A program made the position numbers and the translations under genes. Source: an uncultured Oscillospiraceae bacterium (lineage in GTDB: Bacteria; Bacillota; Clostridia; UBA1381). Taken from it: a stretch of 5,908 bases of DNA. The DNA is taken from positions 1 through 5,908 of the forward strand of contig CAMCPC010000088.1 in NCBI GenBank assembly GCA_945876665.1, given 5' to 3'. This document shows, piece by piece, positions 1-5,171 of this stretch (positions within the stretch are counted from its first letter, which is position 1; each line of letters opens with the position of its first letter). The notes below the pieces were generated by a model. That model ran no database searches, was not told the DNA's origin, and worked only from the letters and a program-made list of their open reading frames with translations.

Positions 1-16
1 TTAGGAGGAAAAAGGA

Positions 17-655
17 ATGGACAACAATTTGCAGGATATGATTGCTAAAGCTGTTGTGGATATTTTGAAGCAAAAGGAAGCAAGCAATGGTATAAAGGTA
101 GGCGTGTCAGCAAGACATGTGCATTTGTCACAGGAAGATTTGGAGACACTTTTCGGTAAGGGACATCAGCTTACTGTAAAGAAGATGCTTATGGGCGACC
201 AGTTTGCCGCAGAGGAATGTGTAACGCTGGTAAGTCCGTCACTTCGCTCAATCGAGGGAGTACGTGTGCTTGGCCCTGTAAGAAAGCAGTCACAGGTAGA
301 GGTTTCAAGAACAGATACCTTTAAATTAAAGGTTAGTCCGCCTGTACGTCCTTCAGGCGAGTTAAAGGGCTCCGCGCCGATGGCATTGGTGGGACCAAAG
401 GGCAGTGTATTTTTAAACGAAGGCTGTATTATAGCCAACAGACATATACATATGACACCGGCAGAAGCCGCTGAATATGGAATTAAGGATAATGACATCG
501 TTGATGTTGAAATCCAGAACTCAAAGCCGACACGTTTCTATAACGTTCAGGTGAGAGTAAGAGAAGACTTTAATACGGAAATGCACATCGACACAGATGA
601 TGCAAATGCCTGTGCAATCAAGACAGGCGACAGAGTTGTGATTTTAGAAAAATAA
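17..655 (+). CDS. pduL: PduL-type phosphate propanoyltransferase (BMC phosphotransacylase)
   Basis: This enzyme transfers an acyl group between CoA and phosphate (propionyl-CoA + Pi to propionyl-phosphate + CoA) and so recycles CoA inside a microcompartment. It is unrelated to the classical Pta. The 212 residues hold the two family halves, each with an H-x-H metal motif: RHVH at 33-36 and RHIH at 142-145, plus H190 in MHIDTDDANA. Against the published Rhodopseudomonas PduL structure, as I recall it, the zinc ligands (His48, His50, Glu109, His157, His159, His204) and Arg103 all map here at a constant offset of 14 (H34, H36, E95, H143, H145, H190, R89), so the active site looks complete. Residues 1-22 form an amphipathic helix before a short linker, like a BMC encapsulation peptide. 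The start is fixed by AGGAGG at 3-8. It is the first gene visible in an operon that begins upstream. The acyl substrate (propionyl or acetyl) is inferred. Confidence 0.95.
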   Translation: MDNNLQDMIAKAVVDILKQKEASNGIKVGVSARHVHLSQEDLETLFGKGHQLTVKKMLMGDQFAAEECVTLVSPSLRSIEGVRVLGPVRKQSQVEVSRTDTFKLKVSPPVRPSGELKGSAPMALVGPKGSVFLNEGCIIANRHIHMTPAEAAEYGIKDNDIVDVEIQNSKPTRFYNVQVRVREDFNTEMHIDTDDANACAIKTGDRVVILEK

Positions 656-660
656 GACTA

Positions 661-681
661 TATCAGACCTATGGTCTGATA
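661..681 (+). promoter_or_regulatory. Intercistronic hairpin between pduL and pduN
   Basis: There is a perfect 9-bp inverted repeat, TATCAGACC (661-669) and GGTCTGATA (673-681), with a 3-base loop. It starts 5 bases after the pduL stop and ends exactly where the pduN ribosome binding site begins. No T-run follows, so it is not an intrinsic terminator. Likely roles are protecting the 3' end of the upstream message, an RNase processing point, or limiting ribosome access to pduN. The structure is seen; the role is inferred. Confidence 0.6.
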
Positions 682-686
682 AGAGG
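682..686 (+). promoter_or_regulatory. Ribosome binding site that decides the pduN start
   Basis: AGAGG at 682-686 lies 10 bases before the ATG at 697. A TTG in the same frame at 688 would be only 1 base from this site, too close to be used. This places the pduN start at 697. Confidence 0.7.
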
Positions 687-696
687 ATTGATTATA

Positions 697-957
697 ATGA
701 TTATTGGCAGAGTATATGGAAGCGTTGTTTCAACGCATAAGCTTGAAGGCTTGGTGGGTTACAAGTTTATGCTTGTGCAATGTATTGAAAACAGACAGCT
801 TGTTGACAAATTCCTTGTTGCGGTGGACGGCGTCGGCGCAGGTATGGGCGAGGACGTTATCATAACCACAGGCAGCAGCGCGAGAATGGCTCTCGGTAAG
901 CCGGACGCGCCTGTTGACGCGACTATTGTGGGAATTCTTGACGAAAAACAATGCTGA
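697..957 (+). CDS. pduN: EutN/CcmL-family BMC vertex pentamer protein (PduN-like)
   Basis: This is a small shell protein of the BMC-P class, whose pentamers cap the vertices of the polyhedral compartment. From ATG 697 it is 86 residues, a normal family length. It starts MIIGRVYGSVVSTHK, matching the usual first beta strand (x-x-x-R-V-x-G-x-V-V-S-T), and carries the diagnostic core AVDGVGAGxGEDVIIT followed by GSSAR at about 42-63. An in-frame TTG at 688 would add three residues (LII) but lacks proper spacing to the ribosome binding site. It lies 41 bases after pduL with a strong hairpin between them, and 45 bases before pduS. Vertex proteins are needed in far smaller amounts than hexameric shell proteins, which may explain the weaker ribosome binding site. 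The name pduN rather than eutN or grpN is by context. Confidence 0.92.
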   Translation: MIIGRVYGSVVSTHKLEGLVGYKFMLVQCIENRQLVDKFLVAVDGVGAGMGEDVIITTGSSARMALGKPDAPVDATIVGILDEKQC

Positions 958-1002
958 TGATGTAATTCATCACCAAAATCTCTTTGGGGAGGAAGAACCA
1001 GA

Positions 1003-2337
1003 ATGACATTTGAGGAACTTCAGAAAATTGTATATGACGCGGGTATCGTAGGTGCGGGCGGCGCCGGATTTCCTACTCACAGAAAATTTTCGGATAAAGT
1101 AAAGCAAATTATAGTAAATGCGGCTGAATGTGAACCGCTGATGATGGTTGACCATCATCTTCTTGAGCATCACTTGCAGGCGCTTGTTGACACGCTTAAT
1201 ATTCTTATCGACACAATGGGTGCAGACGAGGCTATTATCGGCATCAAGGGTAAGAATATGCACCTTCTTGACGAAAAAATCGTTGCGTCACTTGAGGGAA
1301 CAAGGGTACATATTAAGGAAATACCCGACATTTACCCCGCCGGCGACGAGGTTGTTCTTACATATGAAACGACCGGCAAGATTATTCCGGAGGGCGCTAT
1401 CCCTGTAATGGTGGGCGTAATGGTTATTAACGTAGAAACGGTTTATAATATCCACTGCGCAATTACAAAGGGTCAGCCTGTTACGCAGAAGTATATCACC
1501 ATCGGCGGCGATACAAAGGAAGATATTACTATCAAAGCGCCGGTGGGTATGAAGATTAAGGAGCTGCTTGAGGCTGCCGGCTACGGCGACCTTGAGGGCA
1601 AAGAGATTATAAACGGCGGCCCTATGATGGGTAAGCTTGTTGATATTGAGAATGACGTTGTTACAAAGACGACTAAGGGACTTCTGATTTTCCCCGTTAC
1701 TCATTCAATTATTCAGCGTAAAAAGAGACCTATGGCTATGACGCTTAAGCGCGCGTCAGCAGCTTGCTGTAACTGTACAATGTGCTCTGATATGTGTCCG
1801 AGAAATCTGCTCGGCTATGATTTGCACGTGCATAAGACAGTCCGCGCTACATCTCACAGCGAGGTTACTGACTCGGAAAGCTTTTTGCAGTCAGCTCTAT
1901 GCTGTGGCTGCGGTGTTTGTACGGTAATTGCTTGTCAGCAGATGCTTGACCCGCAGGCAATCTCTATGGAGGTTAAGGGTCAGCTTGGCAGACAGGGACT
2001 AAGACGACAGAATAACAAAGCGCCCGAAAAGGTAAGAGAAGAAAGAGCATCAAGACTTGTATCTTCGTCTGTACTGATTGATAGACTTGGAATAAGAAAG
2101 TACGTTAAATCCAAGGTTGAGAGAAAGTATATGGACTTTGAGCCAAATACTGTTTATATTGAGCTTAAGCAGCACGTCGGCAAGCCGGCATCGGCAACCG
2201 TAAAGGTCGGCGACAAGGTAAAGGTCGGCGATGTGGTTGCGCAGACAGCATATGAGGATTTGGGTACTACTATGCACGCAAGCATTGACGGCAAAATTAA
2301 GGCAGTAACTGACCGTTTCGTGATAATTGAAAGATAG
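1003..2337 (+). CDS. pduS: PduS-like RnfC-type Fe-S flavoprotein (BMC electron-transfer protein)
   Basis: This is a 444-residue homologue of PduS, which binds flavin and two [4Fe-4S] clusters. In B12-dependent Pdu compartments it reduces cobalamin; related proteins occur in glycyl-radical BMC loci, where the electron acceptor is less clear. It opens with the complex I 51K/RnfC glycine-rich motif GAGGAGFPT (17-25), then NAAECEP (39-45) and YPAGDE (111-116). An SLBB-like segment lies at about 165-193. Two ferredoxin-type cluster motifs follow: C255-x2-C258-x2-C261-x3-C265-P, and C300-x2-C303-x2-C306-x4-C311. A barrel-sandwich segment with KVGDKVKVGD (401-410) ends the protein. Length is close to that of Salmonella PduS. 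GGGGAGGA at 986-993 sets the start. pduT follows after 10 bases, suggesting coupled expression of a redox pair. RnfC is the alternative, but the BMC neighbours and missing rnf genes argue against it. Confidence 0.92.
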   Translation: MTFEELQKIVYDAGIVGAGGAGFPTHRKFSDKVKQIIVNAAECEPLMMVDHHLLEHHLQALVDTLNILIDTMGADEAIIGIKGKNMHLLDEKIVASLEGTRVHIKEIPDIYPAGDEVVLTYETTGKIIPEGAIPVMVGVMVINVETVYNIHCAITKGQPVTQKYITIGGDTKEDITIKAPVGMKIKELLEAAGYGDLEGKEIINGGPMMGKLVDIENDVVTKTTKGLLIFPVTHSIIQRKKRPMAMTLKRASAACCNCTMCSDMCPRNLLGYDLHVHKTVRATSHSEVTDSESFLQSALCCGCGVCTVIACQQMLDPQAISMEVKGQLGRQGLRRQNNKAPEKVREERASRLVSSSVLIDRLGIRKYVKSKVERKYMDFEPNTVYIELKQHVGKPASATVKVGDKVKVGDVVAQTAYEDLGTTMHASIDGKIKAVTDRFVIIER

Positions 2338-2338
2338 T

Positions 2339-2345
2339 GGGTGAT
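2339..2345 (+). promoter_or_regulatory. Atypical ribosome binding site of pduT
   Basis: The AGGAGG core found at pduL, gap, ppdK and the regulator is missing here. Instead GGGTGAT pairs with the ATCACC part of the 16S 3' end. Pairing in this register suits the second of two adjacent ATG codons (2351) slightly better than the first (2348). It sits directly after the pduS stop, so translational coupling with pduS is likely. Confidence 0.45.
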
Positions 2346-2347
2346 AG

Positions 2348-2896
2348 ATGATGAATTCCATAGGATTAGTTGAAGTAAAAAACGTGTCTAAGGGCGTTGT
2401 TGTAACAGATGAAATGCTTAAGAGCGCAGGTGTTACGCTAATAAGCTCCGGCTCGGTATGTCCGGGTAAGTTCGTCACGATAGTCGGCGGTGAGCTTTCG
2501 GCTATACATGCCGCTGTTGACAGAGCGGAGCTTGTTGCGGAGGACGCGCTGATTGATAAATTTGTAATAGGTAACCTTGGCGACAATGTGTTCGAGGCAA
2601 TCTGCGGCACGGCGGACGTTAAGGAAAAGAAGGCTTTCGGAATTGTTGAAACATTCACAGCGGCAAGCGCTATTGAGGCTGCTGACGCGGCTGTTAAGTC
2701 GGGCGATATTGAGCTTATTGAGGTTCGTGTTGCGCGCGGTATGGCAGGTAAGTGCTTTGTTTCAATGACAGGCGACGTGGCTGACGTAAAGGCGGGCGTT
2801 GAGGCAGGCGCAAGAATTGCGGCTGAGCAGGGTGTGCTAATCAATACGGAGGTTATCGCAAATCCGCATCCCGAATTGTGGGAAGCTGTTCTTTAA
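2348..2896 (+). CDS. pduT: PduT-like tandem BMC-domain shell protein with Fe-S cysteine
   Basis: This 182-residue shell protein has two fused BMC domains. The first starts at SIGLVEV (about 4-90) and the second at AFGIVETFTAA (about 96-182). Such proteins form trimers that look like hexamers and tile the shell facets. The segment VCPGKF puts Cys38 where Citrobacter/Salmonella PduT carries the pore cysteine; in those proteins three copies, one per subunit, hold a [4Fe-4S] cluster at the trimer centre. The second domain has GMAGKCFV around C136, also PduT-like, and the tail PHPELWEAVL fits the family. With pduS directly upstream, the likely job is passing electrons between the compartment interior and the cytosol. 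ATG 2351 would shorten the protein by one residue; 2348 keeps the PduT numbering. Last gene before a terminator-like hairpin. Confidence 0.94.
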   Translation: MMNSIGLVEVKNVSKGVVVTDEMLKSAGVTLISSGSVCPGKFVTIVGGELSAIHAAVDRAELVAEDALIDKFVIGNLGDNVFEAICGTADVKEKKAFGIVETFTAASAIEAADAAVKSGDIELIEVRVARGMAGKCFVSMTGDVADVKAGVEAGARIAAEQGVLINTEVIANPHPELWEAVL

Positions 2897-2912
2897 TTAA
2901 AGAATGATTTTT

Positions 2913-2940
2913 ACGGGACTGCTCTTAACAGTCCCGTTTT
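2913..2940 (+). terminator. Probable intrinsic terminator after pduT
   Basis: A 9-bp perfect stem, ACGGGACTG (2913-2921) and CAGTCCCGT (2929-2937), with a 7-base loop (CTCTTAA), is followed by only four Ts (2937-2940) and then ACAT. The stem is strong but the T-run is short. Together with the lack of a visible promoter for the next gene, this suggests partial termination with read-through into the regulator. Confidence 0.65.
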
Positions 2941-2959
2941 ACATATCAGGAGGAAATAT

Positions 2960-3730
2960 ATGCTTGCAGTTGAAAGAAGAAACAAAATTGAGCAGATAAT
3001 AAACAAGGAGCATAGCGTACTTGTGGTGGAGCTGGCGAAGCAGTTTGAGGTTACAACGGAAACAATACGCGGCGACCTGGAAAAGCTTGAAAAGCAGGGT
3101 GTGCTTGTGCGCACCTACGGCGGCGCGACACTTGTGGACAACAGCGAAATTGAGCTTGCCATAACCGAGCGTGACACGGTCAATTATGAGGGCAAACAGC
3201 GTATCGGCAAATATGCCGCCGACCTGATAAAGGACGGTGAAACGATTTTTCTTGACGCAAGCACCTCGGCATGGCACTTAGCGAGATATATGAAGGGCAA
3301 GCGCGGCATAACCGTCATAACAAACGCGGAGAAAATTGTAAACGAGCTTGCAAGCTGCGACCCTATTCATGTGGTATGCGTCGGCGGCGAGCTGACGCCG
3401 CGGAATATGTCCTATATCGGCAGAGTTGCCGAAAAGACAATACGCGACAACTATTATGCGAATAAGTTTTTCTTCTCCTGCAAGGGTGTCACATTGGGAC
3501 GCGGTCTGGTAGACAGCAGCGAGGGCGAGGCGGAAATAAAGAAAGCCATGCTTGCGTGCAGTGAGTCGGCAATTTTCCTTTGCGACAAAAACAAGATAGG
3601 AAAGCTTGGTGTTCCGCGCATTTCCCAGCTGAATAGAATTGACTGCTTTATCACCGACGCGCATCTTACCGACGAATGGAAACAGGAGCTTGCCCAGGAG
3701 GATGTCAAGGTTGTTATTGTGGAAAAGTAA
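2960..3730 (+). CDS. DeoR-family transcriptional regulator
   Basis: This 256-residue protein has the standard DeoR layout. The N-terminal winged helix-turn-helix lies at about 5-57, with the recognition segment VTTETIRGDLEKLEKQGVLV (31-50) and the YGGA wing (53-56). A sugar-phosphate-sensing domain of the phosphosugar isomerase fold follows at about 75-250, with DASTS (99-103), VITNAEKI (119-126), VGGEL (141-145) and CDKNKIGKLG (208-217). Members usually repress sugar-use operons and are released by a phosphorylated sugar intermediate. The recognition helix has ETIRGDL where most relatives have ETIRRDL. AGGAGG at 2948-2953 sets the start, 63 bases after pduT on the same strand. No convincing promoter lies between them, so it is probably made by read-through of the BMC transcript. 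Local control of the BMC operon is inferred from position. A fuculose- or rhamnulose-phosphate ligand is a guess from related loci. Confidence 0.9.
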   Translation: MLAVERRNKIEQIINKEHSVLVVELAKQFEVTTETIRGDLEKLEKQGVLVRTYGGATLVDNSEIELAITERDTVNYEGKQRIGKYAADLIKDGETIFLDASTSAWHLARYMKGKRGITVITNAEKIVNELASCDPIHVVCVGGELTPRNMSYIGRVAEKTIRDNYYANKFFFSCKGVTLGRGLVDSSEGEAEIKKAMLACSESAIFLCDKNKIGKLGVPRISQLNRIDCFITDAHLTDEWKQELAQEDVKVVIVEK

Positions 3731-3820
3731 AAAAATGATATATAAAAAACGCATAAAGAGGATTGTTTTTGTGCAAAAGGAAGAATTAGAAATAAAATGA
3801 TACAAATTTAACAAATACTC

Positions 3821-3849
3821 TTGTATATTTCTGAATTTTGAGGTAAAAT
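3821..3849 (+). promoter_or_regulatory. Promoter of gap
   Basis: A -35 box TTGTAT (3821-3826) and a -10 box TAAAAT (3844-3849) are separated by exactly 17 bases in AT-rich DNA. Transcription would start near 3856, giving a leader of about 58 bases. The -10 matches consensus at five of six positions; the -35 only at its TTG. The rest of the 183-base gap after the regulator gene holds no further gene and no clear terminator. Confidence 0.6.
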
Positions 3850-3859
3850 AGAAACAGAT

Positions 3860-3875
3860 GGGCACAGGTGTGCCC
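3860..3875 (+). promoter_or_regulatory. GC-rich palindrome / 5' leader hairpin of gap
   Basis: A perfect 16-base palindrome, GGGCACAGGTGTGCCC, starts about 4 bases after the predicted transcription start. As RNA it folds into a 6-bp stem (GGGCAC/GTGCCC) with an AGGU loop at the very 5' end of the message. It could protect a highly expressed glycolytic mRNA or, as DNA, be a dimeric repressor site. It has no adjoining T-run and so is not a terminator. Confidence 0.5.
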
Positions 3876-3879
3876 TGAG

Positions 3880-3899
3880 AAAAAATATATATATTTTTT
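3880..3899 (+). repeat. 20-bp AT-only perfect palindrome before the gap ribosome binding site
   Basis: The sequence is A6-(TA)4-T6, an exact 20-base palindrome ending immediately before AGGAGG at 3900-3905. As RNA it could form a weak stem beside the ribosome binding site, or stay open as an A/U-rich ribosome standby site. No function is established. Confidence 0.5.
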
Positions 3900-3913
3900 A
3901 GGAGGAATTTAAA

Positions 3914-4930
3914 ATGGCAGTTAAAGTTGCGATTAATGGATTCGGACGTATCGGACGTTTGGCATTCAGACAGATGTTCGGCGCAGAGGGTTATGAAGTT
4001 GTTGCTATCAACGACCTTACAAGCCCGAAGATGCTTGCTCATCTTTTGAAGTATGATTCATCACAGGGTAAGTATGAAAAGGCTGACACAGTAACAGCAG
4101 GAGAGGATTCAATCACAGTTGACGGCAAGGAAATCAAGATTTACGCTTTCCCTGATGCTAACAATTGTCCTTGGGGCGACCTTGATGTAGACGTTGTTCT
4201 TGAGTGCTCAGGCTTCTATACATCAAAGGAAAAGGCACAGGCTCACATCAATGCCGGTGCTAAGAAGGTAGTTATTTCTGCTCCTGCAGGCAACGATCTT
4301 CCGACAATCGTTTACAACGTAAACCACGAAACACTAAAGGCTGACGATACAATCATTTCAGCTGCTTCATGTACAACAAACTGCTTGGCTCCAATGGCAG
4401 ACGCACTTAACAAGTACGCTCCTATCCAGTCAGGTATCATGTGCACAATTCACGCTTACACAGGCGACCAGATGACTCTTGACGGTCCTCAGAGAAAGGG
4501 TGACCTAAGAAGATCAAGAGCAGCTGCTGTAAATATCGTTCCTAACTCAACAGGTGCTGCAAAGGCTATCGGTCTTGTTATTCCTGAGCTTAACGGCAAG
4601 CTTATCGGCGCTGCTCAGAGAGTTCCTACTCCGACAGGTTCAACAACTATCCTTACAGCTGTTGTTAAGGGCGACAACGTAACAGTTGACGGTATCAACG
4701 CTGCAATGAAGGCTGCTTCAAACGAATCATTCGGTTACAACGTAGATGAAATCGTTTCATCAGATATCGTTGGTATGAGATACGGTTCATTGTTTGACTC
4801 AACTCAGACAATGGTTGCTCCTATCGCTGACGGTCTTTATGAAGTACAGGTTGTTTCATGGTATGATAACGAAAACTCATACACATCACAGATGGTAAGA
4901 ACAATCAAGTATTTCGCAGAACTTGCATAA
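3914..4930 (+). CDS. gap: Glyceraldehyde-3-phosphate dehydrogenase, NAD-type
   Basis: This cytosolic glycolytic enzyme oxidises glyceraldehyde-3-phosphate with NAD+ and phosphate to 1,3-bisphosphoglycerate. It is full length at 338 residues. The Rossmann motif INGFGRIGR lies at 7-15, and D34 ends the second strand (AIND), which favours NAD over NADP. The catalytic loop is SCTTNC with nucleophile C153 and general base H180 in [10 protein letters not shown]. Phosphate-binding segments follow: [10 protein letters not shown] from 209 and R236 in [10 protein letters not shown]. The C-terminal signature WYDNENSY lies at 316-323. AGGAGG at 3900-3905, 8 bases before the ATG, sets the start. It has its own promoter and a strong terminator, so it is a single-gene unit with no pgk or tpiA next to it in the window. 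Codons are narrow (ACA, TCA, GTT, CTT, AAG, ATC), as in highly expressed genes. Confidence 0.98.
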   Translation: MAVKVAINGFGRIGRLAFRQMFGAEGYEVVAINDLTSPKMLAHLLKYDSSQGKYEKADTVTAGEDSITVDGKEIKIYAFPDANNCPWGDLDVDVVLECSGFYTSKEKAQAHINAGAKKVVISAPAGNDLPTIVYNVNHETLKADDTIISAASCTTNCLAPMADALNKYAPIQSGIMCTIHAYTGDQMTLDGPQRKGDLRRSRAAAVNIVPNSTGAAKAIGLVIPELNGKLIGAAQRVPTPTGSTTILTAVVKGDNVTVDGINAAMKAASNESFGYNVDEIVSSDIVGMRYGSLFDSTQTMVAPIADGLYEVQVVSWYDNENSYTSQMVRTIKYFAELA

Positions 4931-4947
4931 TCGAAGATTATATACAG

Positions 4948-4977
4948 AAAACGGACAGGCTTTGCCTGTCCGTTTTT
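4948..4977 (+). terminator. Strong intrinsic terminator of gap
   Basis: The stem AAAACGGACAGGC (4948-4960) and GCCTGTCCGTTTT (4964-4976) has 13 bp with a TTT loop; the 3' arm runs into five Ts (4973-4977). It starts 17 bases after the gap stop codon. The A-tract opposite the T-tract means it might also work in the reverse direction. Confidence 0.93.
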
Positions 4978-5073
4978 ATTAGCATTTCATCATATCAATT
5001 ATTCTAAACATAAAATTTCACCCCCGAGCATGATATATTTTTCACAAATTGTTAAAAAAATTCAATATAATTG

Positions 5074-5101
5074 TAGACATTTCACCGATTTATGGTATAA
5101 T
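5074..5101 (+). promoter_or_regulatory. Extended -10 promoter of ppdK
   Basis: A -35 box TAGACA (5074-5079, five of six consensus) and a perfect -10 box TATAAT (5096-5101) are 16 bases apart. A TG at 5093-5094 gives the extended -10 form. Transcription would start near 5108, leaving a leader of about 64 bases. This is the best promoter in the window. The upstream part of the gap (4978-5073) is AT-rich and holds no gene. Confidence 0.8.
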
Positions 5102-5119
5102 GAATATACAGGCAATTTT

Positions 5120-5134
5120 ACGGAGTTTTTCCGT
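5120..5134 (+). promoter_or_regulatory. Small leader hairpin upstream of ppdK
   Basis: ACGGA (5120-5124) and TCCGT (5130-5134) form a 5-bp stem with a GTTTT loop about 12 bases into the predicted leader. It is short and may have no function. The AGGAGG ribosome binding site at 5157-5162 lies outside it. Confidence 0.3.
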
Positions 5135-5171
5135 TGCTACTACTAAATTATAACTTAGGAGGAGAATCCCA

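Noticed and set aside
661..681. Hairpin as a terminator between pduL and pduN
   Set aside because: No T-run follows the stem; a ribosome binding site follows at once and the same pathway continues.
688..696. TTG at 688 as the pduN start
   Set aside because: It lies 1 base from the only ribosome binding site; ATG 697 has good spacing and matches the family's usual N-terminus.
1003..2337. RnfC subunit of a membrane Rnf complex
   Set aside because: The domains are shared, but the gene sits between BMC vertex and shell genes, its length fits PduS, and no rnfD, G, E, A or B gene is adjacent.
2050..2844. Open frame of 264 codons on the minus strand opposite pduS and pduT
   Set aside because: It runs antisense to two confidently identified genes, its translation is low-complexity Ser/Ala/Thr-rich with no recognisable domain, and it reflects the base pattern of the coding strand.
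3860..3899. Terminator-type attenuator or riboswitch ahead of gap
   Set aside because: The GC-rich stem is separated from the T6 run by about 18 bases, there is no alternative antiterminator pairing that I can see, and the leader is too short for a known riboswitch class.
3278..4042. Open frame of 254 codons on the minus strand spanning the regulator, the intergenic gap and the start of gap
   Set aside because: It crosses a clear promoter, ribosome binding site and two known genes in antisense; the translation shows no family motif.
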